Of a DNA stretch of 64,000 bases, positions 34,677 through 44,232 are shown in pieces. The stretch comes from Mesorhizobium sp. (lineage in GTDB: Bacteria; Pseudomonadota; Alphaproteobacteria; Rhizobiales; Rhizobiaceae), in NCBI GenBank assembly GCA_004963905.1, contig SUGL01000017.1, positions 1 to 64,000 on the forward strand. The letters run 5' to 3'. The translations under genes and the position numbers were made by a program. The notes under the pieces were generated by a model. It saw only the letters and a list, made by a program, of their open reading frames with translations. It made no database searches and was not told the origin of the DNA. Within the stretch, counting starts at the first letter, position 1; the number at the start of each line of letters is the position of its first letter.

Positions 34677-37126
34677 GCCCGCAACCTCTCGTTCCTTGGA
34701 TCCCACAACGGCTCGTCCTTCTGCACCACCGCCTTGAAGCGGTCGCCGAAGATCTCGACCTCGATCGCCGTGCCGGGCTCGGCAAGGTCGGCGCGGAGCA
34801 TGCCGAGCGCGATGGATTTGCCGACGCGGTGGCCCCAGCCGCCCGAAGTCGTCTCGCCGACGATGCTGCCGCCATGCCAGAGCGTCGACATATAGGGCGC
34901 ATCGCAATCGCCGGGATTCTCGACGACCAGCGTGACGAAGCGCTTCTTCACGCCCTGCTGCTTCTCGTTGAGCAGCGCGGCCTTGCCGCGGAAGTCGGGC
35001 TTGTCCCATTTGACGAAGCGCTCCAGCCCGCCCTGCAGGATCGAGTAATCGGTCGACAGATCGCCCTTCCAGGCACGGTAGCCTTTTTCCAGCCGCAGCG
35101 AATCCAGCGCATACATGCCGAAGGGTTTTAACCCATGCTTCTGGCCGGCGGCCCAGACCGCATCGAACACAGTGGCGGTGTCCGCCACCTTGGTGTGGAT
35201 CTCCCAGCCGAGCTCGCCGGCGAAGGAGACGCGCACCAGCTTCGCCCAGCGCCCGGCGACGGTCGTTTCCTGATGCGTCAGCCAGGACAGCGTCAGATCG
35301 GCGGCGCAGACCTCGGCAAGGATCATGCGCGAGTTCGGGCCGGCAAGGATCTGTGTCGAGTATTCCTCCGTTCGGTCGGTCAGCGTGAAGGCCGCATCCG
35401 CCGGCATGCGCGACTTCAGCCATTCGAAATCGTGCCACTGCGCCACCGCCGCGGTGATCAGCGTCATCTGGTCCTCGCCATGGCGCACGACCGACATTTC
35501 GGTGACGATGCGGCCCTTGTCGTCGGCAAAATAGACGAGGCCGATACGGCCGGGTTTCGGCACGAGGCCGGTGACTTGCAGCGCCAGCCATTCGGCGGCG
35601 CCCGGACCTTCGAGGTTGAAGCGCGAGAAGCCGGGCAGGTCGAGGATGCCGGCGGCGTCGCGCACGGCCAGGCATTCCTCGCGCACGGCCCGCTGCCACG
35701 GCCCTTCGCGGCGGAAGGTGAGGGTGGACTCCTCGGACGTGTCGTCGCCGGGTCCGGCATACCAGGTGGCGCGCTCCCAGCCATTATAGGCGTCGAACTG
35801 GCCGCCCAGCGCCTTGATGCGCTCATGCAGCGGCGAAAGCTTGCGGTTGCGCCCTTCCGGCCAGGCGTGGCGCGGGAACTGGATGGCGTATTCGTTGCCG
35901 TAGATCTCCATGCCCTTGGCGACGCAATAATCGGGTGCCGAGGCAAAGCTGGTGAAACGGCGCGGATCGCAGGACCACATGTCCCATTCGGTCTGGCCTT
36001 CCGTCACCCATTCCGCCAGCACCTTGCCGGCGCCGCCGCCTTGCGCGATGCCGAAGGTGAAGACGCAGGCCTCGAAGGCATTCGGCACGCGGGGCATCGG
36101 CCCGATCAGCGGGTTGCCATCGGGCGCGTAAGGGATCGGTCCGTTGATCACCTTGGAGAGGCCGGCGGTGCCGAGGATCGGCACGCGGGCGACGGCGTCG
36201 GCGAGGTAATGCTCGAGACGGTCGAGGTCGTCGGGGAAAAGCTGGAAGGAGAAATCCTCCGGCATCGGATCGTTATGGGTCGCCCAATGCGCGCGGCAAT
36301 TGCGCTCATAGGGGCCGAGATTCATGCCGCTCTTTTCCTGGCGCAGGTAGTAGGACGTGTCGACGTCGCGCAGCAGCGGCAGCTTGTGGCCCTGCTCCTT
36401 CGTCCAGGCGGCAAGCTCGGGGATCTCCTCGAACAATATATACTGATGGCTCATCACCATCATCGGCACGTCGCGGCCGAACATTTTTCCGACTTCGGCT
36501 GCGCGGTAGCCGGCGGCGTTGATGACGATCTCGCAGCGGATCTCGCCCTGCGGGGTTTTGACCACCCATTCGCCGTTCTCGCGGCGAACGCCGGTGACCG
36601 GGCAGAAGCGGATGATCTTGGCGCCCATGTCACGCGCGCCCTTGGCGAGCGCCTGGGTGAGCTGCGCCGGGTCGATGTCGCCGTCGCTCGGATCGTAGAG
36701 CGCGCCCTTCAGCTCATGCGTCTCGATGAAGGGGTATCGGCGCTTGATCTCGTCGAGGCCGACCACGTCGATGTCCATGCCCTGGTAGCGGCCCATGCCC
36801 TTGGCGCGCTGGAATTCCTGCATGCGCTCCTTGGTGTGGGCGAGTCTGAGCGAGCCGGTGACATGGTAGTTCATCGGATAGTCGACCGCTTCGGCCAAAC
36901 CCCGATAGAGCTCTGTCGAGTAGCGTTGCATGTTCATCAGCGACCATGACGAGGAGAAGGTCGGCACATTGCCGGCGGCGTGCCAGGTCGAGCCGGAGGT
37001 CAGCTCGTTCTTCTCCAACAGCACGCAGTCGGTCCAGCCGGCCTTGCAGAGGTGGTAGAGCGAGGAGGCGCCGACGACACCGCCTCCGATGATCACCACG
37101 CGCGCCGTGGTCGGCAAACCGGCCAT
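34673..37126 (-). CDS. dimethylglycine dehydrogenase-like flavoprotein (DAO-GcvT fusion)
   Basis: An 817-residue fusion, first gene of the operon. The DAO domain starts ARVVIIGGGVVGASSLYHL and has LTSGSTWHAAGNVPTF with the presumed covalent-FAD histidine. The C-terminal GcvT domain contains LDLPGFSRFNLEG and SFAGELGWEIHT. ATG at 37126 has GGGAGGA upstream. It differs widely from the copy at 30152-32599, so the two probably act on successive or different methylated amines. The XRE-cupin regulator gene ends 23 bases upstream in the same direction. Confidence 0.87.
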   Translation of the reverse strand: MAGLPTTARVVIIGGGVVGASSLYHLCKAGWTDCVLLEKNELTSGSTWHAAGNVPTFSSSWSLMNMQRYSTELYRGLAEAVDYPMNYHVTGSLRLAHTKERMQEFQRAKGMGRYQGMDIDVVGLDEIKRRYPFIETHELKGALYDPSDGDIDPAQLTQALAKGARDMGAKIIRFCPVTGVRRENGEWVVKTPQGEIRCEIVINAAGYRAAEVGKMFGRDVPMMVMSHQYILFEEIPELAAWTKEQGHKLPLLRDVDTSYYLRQEKSGMNLGPYERNCRAHWATHNDPMPEDFSFQLFPDDLDRLEHYLADAVARVPILGTAGLSKVINGPIPYAPDGNPLIGPMPRVPNAFEACVFTFGIAQGGGAGKVLAEWVTEGQTEWDMWSCDPRRFTSFASAPDYCVAKGMEIYGNEYAIQFPRHAWPEGRNRKLSPLHERIKALGGQFDAYNGWERATWYAGPGDDTSEESTLTFRREGPWQRAVREECLAVRDAAGILDLPGFSRFNLEGPGAAEWLALQVTGLVPKPGRIGLVYFADDKGRIVTEMSVVRHGEDQMTLITAAVAQWHDFEWLKSRMPADAAFTLTDRTEEYSTQILAGPNSRMILAEVCAADLTLSWLTHQETTVAGRWAKLVRVSFAGELGWEIHTKVADTATVFDAVWAAGQKHGLKPFGMYALDSLRLEKGYRAWKGDLSTDYSILQGGLERFVKWDKPDFRGKAALLNEKQQGVKKRFVTLVVENPGDCDAPYMSTLWHGGSIVGETTSGGWGHRVGKSIALGMLRADLAEPGTAIEVEIFGDRFKAVVQKDEPLWDPRNERLRA

Positions 37127-37149
37127 GTTTCTTCCTCCCAAGCTCTAAC

Positions 37150-37737
37150 TCAATATACCGGCGGCGAAACCACCCAGATGATGACTGCCGGTTCGGCGCC
37201 CGGATTGCGCCAGCGGAACGGCTTGCCTTCGAAGCGGAACGAGTCGCCTTCGCCGAGCTGATGCCAAATGCCGCCGATCTCGATCTCGAAGGTGCCCGAC
37301 ACGACATAGCCCGCTTCCTCGGTCGGGCGGCGCGCTTCGGTCTTCAGTTCGGCGCCCGGCGCGAAGACCGAGCGCAGCATCTCGAAGCTACCGCCGAGGT
37401 CGGGCGACAGAAGCTCCTCCACGAGGCCTGATTCGCTTGTGCCAAGCGAGCGGCGGCTGCCCGCGCGCACAACCACGCCGCGTTCCTTTTCGACGGGCAC
37501 GTCATGGCTGAAGAACAGGCTGAGCGGCACGCCGAAGAGCTCGGCGAAGGCTCTGAGATCGCCGAGCGAAGGAACCGAAAGTTCGCGCTCGACCTGGCTG
37601 ACCCAGCCGACGGAGCGGCCGAGCTTGAACGCGATCTCGCTGAGCGTCAGCCCGCGCGCCTTGCGCAGCGCACGGATATCGCCGGCAAGCAGCCGCTCGC
37701 CATTGTCCTGTTCCGGTCTGACGGCGGTCGAGGCCAA
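37150..37737 (-). CDS. XRE-family regulator with cupin domain
   Basis: A 195-residue regulator. The helix-turn-helix covers about residues 18-72 (IRALRKARGLTLSEIAFKLG, then VGWVSQVERELSVPSL) and a cupin_2 sensor domain covers about 115-190 (PTEEAGYVVSGTFEIEIGG, ending VVSPPVY). No ATG gives a sensible start, so TTG at 37737 is chosen because GGAGAG lies just upstream; an ATG at 37776 would add 13 residues. It heads the operon of DMGDH-like genes and so probably senses their substrate and controls them and itself. Confidence 0.87.
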   Translation of the reverse strand: MASTAVRPEQDNGERLLAGDIRALRKARGLTLSEIAFKLGRSVGWVSQVERELSVPSLGDLRAFAELFGVPLSLFFSHDVPVEKERGVVVRAGSRRSLGTSESGLVEELLSPDLGGSFEMLRSVFAPGAELKTEARRPTEEAGYVVSGTFEIEIGGIWHQLGEGDSFRFEGKPFRWRNPGAEPAVIIWVVSPPVY

Positions 37738-37799
37738 TCGTCTCTCCGTCTGAACTTGTGCGTGAAAAAATCTCAATAAATTTCATGAGATAGCAAGCG

Positions 37800-37826
37800 C
37801 ATGAAAAAATCAAGTGGATTTTCATG
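37800..37826. promoter_or_regulatory. palindromic operator candidate upstream of the XRE-cupin gene
   Basis: CATGAAAA at 37800-37807 and TTTTCATG at 37819-37826 form a perfect 8-base inverted repeat with an 11-base centre. A related half site, TTTCATGAGA, lies at 37781-37790. The region is markedly AT-rich compared with its surroundings and lies between the regulator gene and the divergent nitroreductase gene. It is a likely binding site for the regulator. Confidence 0.5.
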
Positions 37827-37980
37827 CGGTGCAAGATTTGCTTGCACGATATTGGCGCTTGATGCAAAGGCTCCCCTACGAACGGAGGGTGGGGCGTCCG
37901 ATCGGGACAAATCTAGTTTTTGTGTCTGCGGATGGTCGTTGCGGAAACCGGGGTTCCGGCCATGCCTGAAGGGACGGCCC

Positions 37981-38685
37981 ATGCTGGATAAGAATAGCCG
38001 GATCGCGCTCGATGCGGCGATCGTCGACGAGGCGATCATTTCGCGCAGGTCCGTGCGCGCCTTTTTGCCCGACATGGTTGACGACGAGACGATCCGCGCC
38101 ATCCTGACGGTGGCGGCGCGGGCGCCGTCGGGCACCAACATGCAGCCCTGGCGGGTCTATGTGACCAAAGGCGAGGTGAAGCAGCGCATCAGCGACGCCA
38201 TCCTCAATTCCGGCATCCGCGCCGAGAAGGCGGAGTGGGACGAGTACCGCTACTATCCCGACCAGTTCTTCGAGCCTTATCTCAGCCGGCGTCGCGCCAA
38301 CGGGTTCGGTCTCTATGGCGCGATCGGCATTGGCCGGCGCGAGGTCGACAAGATGCGCGCGCAGCACGATCGCAACTTCATCTTCTTCGACGCGCCGGTC
38401 GGCATGATCTTCACGGTCGACCGGCGGCTGAACAAGGGGTCGTGGATCGACTACGGCATGTTCCTGCAGAACATCATGGTCGCGGCGCGGGGCAGGGGGC
38501 TACATACCTGTCCGCAAGCCGCCTTCGCACCCTACCACCGGCAGATCCGCCCAGTGCTCAACATTCCCGACGAGGAAGTCGTCGTCTGCGGCATGGCGCT
38601 GGGCTATGAGGACAACTCCAAGCCCGAGAATGAATTCCGCACCGACCGCGCGCCGCTCGAAGAATGGGTGACGTTCGCTGAGTAG
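37981..38685 (+). CDS. nitroreductase family flavoprotein
   Basis: A 234-residue FMN-dependent reductase. Family motifs are ISRRSVRAFLPDMVDDETI near the N-terminus, ARAPSGTNMQPWRVYV and, toward the end, NIPDEEVVVCGMALGYED. Such enzymes reduce nitroaromatics, quinones or enones with NAD(P)H. ATG at 37981 follows GAAGGGA. The frame is open upstream but that sequence has no domain. It is divergent from the XRE-cupin gene and shares its AT-rich upstream region. Confidence 0.9.
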   Translation: MLDKNSRIALDAAIVDEAIISRRSVRAFLPDMVDDETIRAILTVAARAPSGTNMQPWRVYVTKGEVKQRISDAILNSGIRAEKAEWDEYRYYPDQFFEPYLSRRRANGFGLYGAIGIGRREVDKMRAQHDRNFIFFDAPVGMIFTVDRRLNKGSWIDYGMFLQNIMVAARGRGLHTCPQAAFAPYHRQIRPVLNIPDEEVVVCGMALGYEDNSKPENEFRTDRAPLEEWVTFAE

Positions 38686-38710
38686 CGCAGAGGACTGGTC
38701 GCCCTGACTG

Positions 38711-40153
38711 CTAGTCCGTGCTCATATGCGCGCCATGGCCGCTGACATGGGCGCCGTCCTGCGGTGTCAGCCTGAGATAAGCGAGCAGCGCGCAAAACGT
38801 GATCAGGGCCTCGACGATGAATAGGATGCGGTAGTCGTCGACGTTGGCCTGGCCGTCTCCGGCAAGCAGCGACAGCAACGCGGCCGCCAGGCCTACGCTG
38901 ATCGCCACCGCCAGTTGCCACAGGATGTAGTAAAGCGCGCTGAAGCGCGCGAGCTGCTCCGGCGCGATGTCCGAATAGGCGAGATTGCCGGTCGAGGCCC
39001 ACTGCACGGAGCGGAAGAGGCCGAAGACGAAGATGTAGGCAAGCACGATCCAGGCGGGCGTGCTTTCCTGCATCAAGGCAAACCCCGCGACCAGCAGCGC
39101 GACGATCGGCGTGTTGGTGACCAGCACGCGCCTGAAGCCGAAGCGGTTGAGGATGCGCGGCATGAAGAAGCGCATCAGCACCGAACCGATCGCCGCGACG
39201 AAGGTGAGCGATCCGGCCTGGACGGCGCTCATGCCGAAACCGAGCTGGAACATCAGCGGCAACAGGAAAACCACCGAACTCAGCCCGATCGTGTCGAGAC
39301 CGCCGCCGGTCAGGAAGCTGACGCGGAAGGTGCGGATGCGCAGCAGGTTGAGGTCGAGCAGCGGGTTGCGGGTGCGCAGGCAGTAAAGCGCGGCGACGGT
39401 CAGGATGGCGATCGCCAGCCCGAGCTCCATGGCGATGCTGGCGCTCGAGACATCCTTCGCGGCAAGCGAATCCATGCCGAAGACGAGCAGCGCCATGCCG
39501 CTGCCGACCAGCAGGAAGCCCGGAAAATCGAAAGGCGTGCGGACCGGCTTGGTGGTCGTGGGGAACAGCGAGGCGGCGAGCAGCGCGGCCGTCAGCGCGA
39601 TCGGTATGTTGATGTAGAATATCCAGCGCCACGACACGTAGGTGGTCAGCGCGCCGCCGACGAGCGGCCCGACCAGGGGGCCCGACTGGCCTGCGAGCGA
39701 GATGTACATGTTGATCTTGAGCGTGCGGTCGCGCGGGAAGCTCGACAGGATCACGACCTGGCCGAGCGTGCCCATCAGCGCGCCGCCGAAACCCTGCATC
39801 GCGCGCGAGCCGACCAGCATCCAGATGTTTTCCGACAGGCCGCAGAGCGCCGAGGCGCTGGCGAAAACCAGCAGCGCAAAGCAGTAGACGTTGCGCAGCC
39901 CGAAGCGATCGGCCAGCCAGCCGCCGAGCGGCATCGTGATGATCAGGCTCGCGACATAGACGGTGATCAGAAGACCGAGCTGGCTCGGCGGACGGTCCAG
40001 GCTTTGGCCGATGCCCGGCAGCGCGGTCACGATGACGTTCTGGTCGAGGCTGGTCATGAACACGCCGCAGGCGACGGTTGCCGGCAACAGCAGCGACGGG
40101 TCGCCCGCCGGAGCAAAGCGGGTCGTGGCTGTCGCCGTAGTCTCTGCGGTCAT
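38711..40153 (-). CDS. DHA2/EmrB-type MFS drug exporter
   Basis: A 480-residue major facilitator with about 12-14 predicted helices. The DHA2 signature at helix 1, FMTSLDQNVIVTALPGIG, and motif A, GGWLADRFGLRNVY, are clear, as is the motif C-like GPLVGGALTTYVSWRWIFYINIPIA. It would export a toxic compound using the proton gradient. No HlyD-type adaptor is adjacent. It lies downstream of soxG in the same direction, 149 bases apart, so it may be transcribed separately. Confidence 0.9.
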   Translation of the reverse strand: MTAETTATATTRFAPAGDPSLLLPATVACGVFMTSLDQNVIVTALPGIGQSLDRPPSQLGLLITVYVASLIITMPLGGWLADRFGLRNVYCFALLVFASASALCGLSENIWMLVGSRAMQGFGGALMGTLGQVVILSSFPRDRTLKINMYISLAGQSGPLVGPLVGGALTTYVSWRWIFYINIPIALTAALLAASLFPTTTKPVRTPFDFPGFLLVGSGMALLVFGMDSLAAKDVSSASIAMELGLAIAILTVAALYCLRTRNPLLDLNLLRIRTFRVSFLTGGGLDTIGLSSVVFLLPLMFQLGFGMSAVQAGSLTFVAAIGSVLMRFFMPRILNRFGFRRVLVTNTPIVALLVAGFALMQESTPAWIVLAYIFVFGLFRSVQWASTGNLAYSDIAPEQLARFSALYYILWQLAVAISVGLAAALLSLLAGDGQANVDDYRILFIVEALITFCALLAYLRLTPQDGAHVSGHGAHMSTD

Positions 40154-40302
40154 GGAAGGAATTGTCGAACTGGTTGCCTGAGCGGGCTCCGACAGCCCGT
40201 GATTCCTTATCTATCGTCTTCGCTGGTCCAAGGCTCAAGCAGCAGTTGTGGCCGTCGATAGTGCCAGGCGCCTGCTGGACCAGTCGGCCGGTTCTATTTG
40301 CT

Positions 40303-40920
40303 CTACTGAACCTCGTAGCCGACTTCCTCGCTGGCGTGGCACAAGGCTTTCCAGAACGACCGAGCAAACGATCGGAAGACGTAGATGTCGAACTGATCCG
40401 CGCCGGTGCGCTGGATCTGGGCGAAAACATCGTGATGGTTGGTCGAGCGGCCTGCGGCCAATGGAAAGGCCGGCAAGGCAAAATCGATGGCGAAGAATTT
40501 CGCCAGCACCCATTCCGCTTTCGGCCCGGCGACACGGATCGCCGTGCGGCCGTGCGACAGGTCGGTGAGCGTGCCGACCGAAGGCGTGATCACGCCCGTA
40601 AACGCGGCGGCCAAGCCCTCCGCCTCGTCGACCACGGTGAACTTGCCCGGCGCGAAGCCGAATGCCGACTTCGCGCCATTGCTGACGCCGCCACCGGCGC
40701 CGTCCGGAAGGGCAAGGCCGGTGACCTTGTATATGCCGGACATCAGGCGCTTCTCCTCGCCCGGCCACGCGGCAAGCTGCAGGATCGAGCCCGGTCGCGT
40801 TTCGGACAGGATGACGTCGACGCCATGTTCGAAATTGCCATGCGAGCCCGGATGGTAGACGGGCTCCAGCGGCGACAAGCGCTCGGGCAATTGGCGTTCC
40901 GGCAGTTGGCGCTCAACCAT
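40303..40920 (-). CDS. soxG: sarcosine oxidase gamma subunit
   Basis: A 205-residue small subunit of heterotetrameric sarcosine oxidase. Near the N-terminus it carries a short direct repeat (ERQLPERQLPER). Later it has SILQLAAWPGEE and the GcvT-like SHGRTAIRVAGPKAEWVLAKFFAIDF and ADQFDIYVFRSFARSFW typical of SoxG. ATG at 40920 overlaps the end of soxA by eight bases. It is the last gene of the sox operon. Confidence 0.92.
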   Translation of the reverse strand: MVERQLPERQLPERLSPLEPVYHPGSHGNFEHGVDVILSETRPGSILQLAAWPGEEKRLMSGIYKVTGLALPDGAGGGVSNGAKSAFGFAPGKFTVVDEAEGLAAAFTGVITPSVGTLTDLSHGRTAIRVAGPKAEWVLAKFFAIDFALPAFPLAAGRSTNHHDVFAQIQRTGADQFDIYVFRSFARSFWKALCHASEEVGYEVQ

Positions 40921-43900
40921 GCATGCGGCTCCCGTCCGGATCGTAGAAGTGATTGGAGACGATCTCGACCGGCCCGAACCGGTTGCGCAGCGGGTCGGAG
41001 ACGAAGGCGCGCGTGCCGTGGCGCGCCTTGCCGCCCCTGACCAGCGCCAGAGCGATGTATTTGCCGAGCGCCGGCGAATAGCAGCAGGCGGTGATGTGGC
41101 CGATCGAATCGTGCGGGTTCTCTTGGTCCAGTTCCTCGACGATATGTCCGCCACCGTTGAGCGCGCGGTTGTCGAGAGCGATCACGCCGACCAGTTCCAG
41201 CCGGTCCGGAGCGATCAGCCCCTCGCGGTCCATCATGGCGGAACCGATGAAGGGTTTCTTCTTCGACAGCATCCAGTCGAGATGGAGGTCGCGCGCGGTC
41301 GTGCGGCCGTCGATCTCGGCGCCGGTGACGTGACCCTTCTCGATGCGCATGGTGCCCAGCGCCTCGAGCCCGTAGGTGACAAGGCCGAACGGCTTGCCGG
41401 CCTCGATGAGCGCTTCCCACACCCGTGTGCCGTAACCGGCGCCGGAATAGACCTCGAAGGCCATTTCGCCGGAGAAGGAGAGGCGGCAGATCATCACCGG
41501 CACGCCGGCGATCTGGCCATGGACGATGCCCATGAAGGGAAGCGTGGCGTTGTCGACCGCGGTGCCTTTGACGCAAGAGGCAAGGATGGCGCGGGCCTTC
41601 GGGCCGCCGATCGCGGCGCCCGCCCATTCGTCGGTGACCGAGGTGACGGTGACCTTCAGTTCCGGCCAGATGACGTCGAGGAAATATTCCAGATGCTGCA
41701 TCACCTTGCCGGCATTGGCGGTGGTGGTGGTCATCAGGAATTCCTGCTCGCCGAGCCGCCAGGTGGTGCCGTCGTCGAAGGCGAGCCCGTCCTCGCGCAG
41801 CATCAGGCCGTAGCGCGCCTTGCCGACGGCGAGGGTAGAAAACATGTTGGTGTAGACGCGGTCGAGGAACTCGGCGGCATCCGGGCCCTGCACGGCGATC
41901 TTGCCAAGCGTGGAGACGTCGACAATGCCAGCGCTCTCGCGCGTCGCCTTGGCCTCGCGCACATAGGCCTGCTCGACCGTCTCGCCCGCGAGCCCATAGA
42001 TCATCGGGCGATACCAGAGGCCGGCCGCATACATGGTCGCGCCGTTGGCGATGTGCCAGTCATGCATCGGCGTCAGCCGCTCCGGCTTCAAATCGCCGAA
42101 GCGCTCGGCCGCCAGCGAGCCGATCGAGACCGCCGTGTAGGGCGGGCGGAAGCGTGTCGTGCCGACTTCCGGTATCGGCTTGCCGAGCGCATCGGCCATG
42201 ATGGCCAAGCCCGGCACGTTGGAGTTCTTGCCCTGGTCGGTCGCCATGCCGAGCGTGGTGTAGCGTTTCAGATGCTCGACCGAGACGAAACCCTCGCGAT
42301 GCGCGAGCCGAACGTCCTCGGCGGTCACGTCGTGCTGGAAGTCGACGAAACTCTTGCCCTTGGCCTTGATCTCGAAGATCGGCGCCGGATCGGGTTCGCC
42401 AGGAACAGCCTCGACGACGGGCAGGGGCGCCGAGGACGGCGTTCCGCCGGCGGCCTGGAGGCCGGCCGCGCGGCCCTCGGCAATGGCTTCGGCAGTGGAA
42501 AAACTGCCGGTGAAGGCGCCGGCGCCAATCCATTTCTGATTTGGCCAGCGCTGCGTCGGCTGCGGCGGCAGGAAGGCCTGCCTGGCAGTGTCCCATGTGG
42601 CCTTCGCACCGGCCTGGCTGGCGAGATGGATGGTCGGCGACCAGCCGCCCGACATAGCCAGGCAGTCGGCATGGATGCTGCGTTCATCGCCGCTGAGCGC
42701 ACCGCTCGTCGTGTCGAAGCGTTGCACCTTGAGGCCGGTGAGCGCCTTGCCGCCTTCGGTCGCGATTACGGCATGACCGGCAAACAATTCGGCCTCGGCT
42801 TCGCTCGCCAGCCTGCGCATCTCGTTCGAGACGTCGCCGCGGACATCGATGATGGCGACGACGGCAGCGCCTGCCTTCTTCAGGGCGACGGCCGAGCGAT
42901 AGGCGCTGTCGTTGTTGGTGAACAACGCGATCCGTTCGCCGGGCAGCACGCCGTATTCAATGGCGTAGCGTTCGGCCGCATGCGCCAGCATGACGCCCGG
43001 ACGATCGTTGCCGGGGAACACCAGGGGACGCTCGAAGGAGCCGGTGGCCAGCACCACCGTCTTGGCGCGTATCGCCCAGTAGCGCTGGCGCGGCTCGCCC
43101 TTGGCCGGCACTTCCTTATGGTCGGTCACCCGTTCGAGCGCAGCCAAAGTGTTGCCGTCGTAATAGCCCCAGACGGTCGTGCGCGGCAGCAGGCGGACAT
43201 TGTCGTTGCCTTCGAGCTGGCCGACGACGCGCGCCGCCCAGTCGGCGGCCGGCGCGCCGTCGATGGTTTCGCCCGACCAGTTGGCGGAGCCGCCGAACTT
43301 TGCCTCGAGATCGGCCAGGATCACGCGGGCGCCCTGGTCGGCGGCGGCCTTCGCCGCCATCAGGCCCGCCGGGCCGGAGCCGACGACCAGCACGTCGCAG
43401 AAGGCGTTCATGCGCTCGTAGCGCGCGGTGTCGGGCGCAACTCCCGCCTTGCCGAGGCCGGCGGCGCGACGGATGAAATGCTCGCAGAACATCCAGAAGC
43501 GCGTGCCCTTCAGCGGACCGATCACCGGCCCCATGAAGGTCTTGTAGTAGAAGCCGGCCGACAGCAGCTTGCCGCCGAGCTGGTTGAGCGCGCCGATATC
43601 CAAAGCGAGCGAGGGGGAGCGGTTCTGGCTGACGGCGACGAGCCCGTCATAGATCTCGACCATGGTGGCGGGGATGTTGGGTTCACGCACTTCACCGCGC
43701 AGCACCGTCACCAGGGCATTCGGCTCCTCGACGCCGGCGGCGAGCAGGCCGCGCGGGCGGTGGTATTTGAACGAGCGGCCAAACAGCGTCACGCCATTGG
43801 CGAGCAGCGCCGAAGCCAGCGTGTCGCCGGCATGGCCGGTATAGGGCGCGCCGTCGAAGGTGAAGCGGATCGTGCGCAGCCGGTCGATGCGGCCGCCGGT

Positions 43901-43921
43901 TTCCGTGCGGCGAGGGCTCAC
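40913..43921 (-). CDS. soxA: sarcosine oxidase alpha subunit
   Basis: A 1002-residue subunit of the four-subunit enzyme that converts sarcosine, tetrahydrofolate and O2 to glycine, methylene-tetrahydrofolate and H2O2. The N-terminal part has a ferredoxin-like fold (IRFTFDGAPYTGHAGDTLASAL), then a Rossmann domain DVLVVGSGPAGLMAAKAAAD that binds NAD+, and from about residue 600 a GcvT-type folate-binding domain (SFSGEMAFEVYSG). Length is normal. It overlaps soxD by four bases and soxG by eight. Confidence 0.95.
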   Translation of the reverse strand: MSPRRTETGGRIDRLRTIRFTFDGAPYTGHAGDTLASALLANGVTLFGRSFKYHRPRGLLAAGVEEPNALVTVLRGEVREPNIPATMVEIYDGLVAVSQNRSPSLALDIGALNQLGGKLLSAGFYYKTFMGPVIGPLKGTRFWMFCEHFIRRAAGLGKAGVAPDTARYERMNAFCDVLVVGSGPAGLMAAKAAADQGARVILADLEAKFGGSANWSGETIDGAPAADWAARVVGQLEGNDNVRLLPRTTVWGYYDGNTLAALERVTDHKEVPAKGEPRQRYWAIRAKTVVLATGSFERPLVFPGNDRPGVMLAHAAERYAIEYGVLPGERIALFTNNDSAYRSAVALKKAGAAVVAIIDVRGDVSNEMRRLASEAEAELFAGHAVIATEGGKALTGLKVQRFDTTSGALSGDERSIHADCLAMSGGWSPTIHLASQAGAKATWDTARQAFLPPQPTQRWPNQKWIGAGAFTGSFSTAEAIAEGRAAGLQAAGGTPSSAPLPVVEAVPGEPDPAPIFEIKAKGKSFVDFQHDVTAEDVRLAHREGFVSVEHLKRYTTLGMATDQGKNSNVPGLAIMADALGKPIPEVGTTRFRPPYTAVSIGSLAAERFGDLKPERLTPMHDWHIANGATMYAAGLWYRPMIYGLAGETVEQAYVREAKATRESAGIVDVSTLGKIAVQGPDAAEFLDRVYTNMFSTLAVGKARYGLMLREDGLAFDDGTTWRLGEQEFLMTTTTANAGKVMQHLEYFLDVIWPELKVTVTSVTDEWAGAAIGGPKARAILASCVKGTAVDNATLPFMGIVHGQIAGVPVMICRLSFSGEMAFEVYSGAGYGTRVWEALIEAGKPFGLVTYGLEALGTMRIEKGHVTGAEIDGRTTARDLHLDWMLSKKKPFIGSAMMDREGLIAPDRLELVGVIALDNRALNGGGHIVEELDQENPHDSIGHITACCYSPALGKYIALALVRGGKARHGTRAFVSDPLRNRFGPVEIVSNHFYDPDGSRMHG

Positions 43922-44211
43922 TGGTTGCCTCCCGCCTTGTGGCCCGCGGATTTGTGTCCGCCACGGGCGAACGCCGTACTCAGGATCTCATGGGTCAGGG
44001 TATTGCGGACGACCCGCAGATGCGCGCGGCAGCCGCCGGAATGCTGCCAGATCTCATTATGGTCTCCGGCCGGATTCAGCCGGTCGTAGACATAGGCATT
44101 CCAGGCATCGAGATCCTGCGAGGCCGGCTGCGGCCGCTCGCGGTTGCCGTCGCCCTGGTAGGTGAATTCGACGACGTCGCGCGGGCCGCAATAGGGACAA
44201 GTGATCAGCAT
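43918..44211 (-). CDS. soxD: sarcosine oxidase delta subunit
   Basis: A 97-residue zinc-binding subunit that sits at the interface of the sarcosine oxidase complex. It begins MLITCPYCGPRDVVEFTY, with a CPYCG knuckle, and has the conserved IWQHSGGCRAHLRVVRNT segment supplying the remaining Cys/His ligands. The basic C-terminus (GGHKSAGHKAGGNQ) is common in rhizobial SoxD. Its stop overlaps the soxA start by four bases. Confidence 0.94.
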   Translation of the reverse strand: MLITCPYCGPRDVVEFTYQGDGNRERPQPASQDLDAWNAYVYDRLNPAGDHNEIWQHSGGCRAHLRVVRNTLTHEILSTAFARGGHKSAGHKAGGNQ

Positions 44212-44232
44212 GTGATTTTATCTTTTTGTTTG

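Noticed and set aside
30152..37126. The two DMGDH-like genes as a recent tandem duplication or assembly error
   Set aside because: Their sequences differ throughout and two unrelated genes lie between them, so they are old paralogues.
40919..44089. Rightward open frame of 1056 codons opposite soxA
   Set aside because: It is antisense to soxA over its whole length and has no recognisable domain or ribosome binding site.
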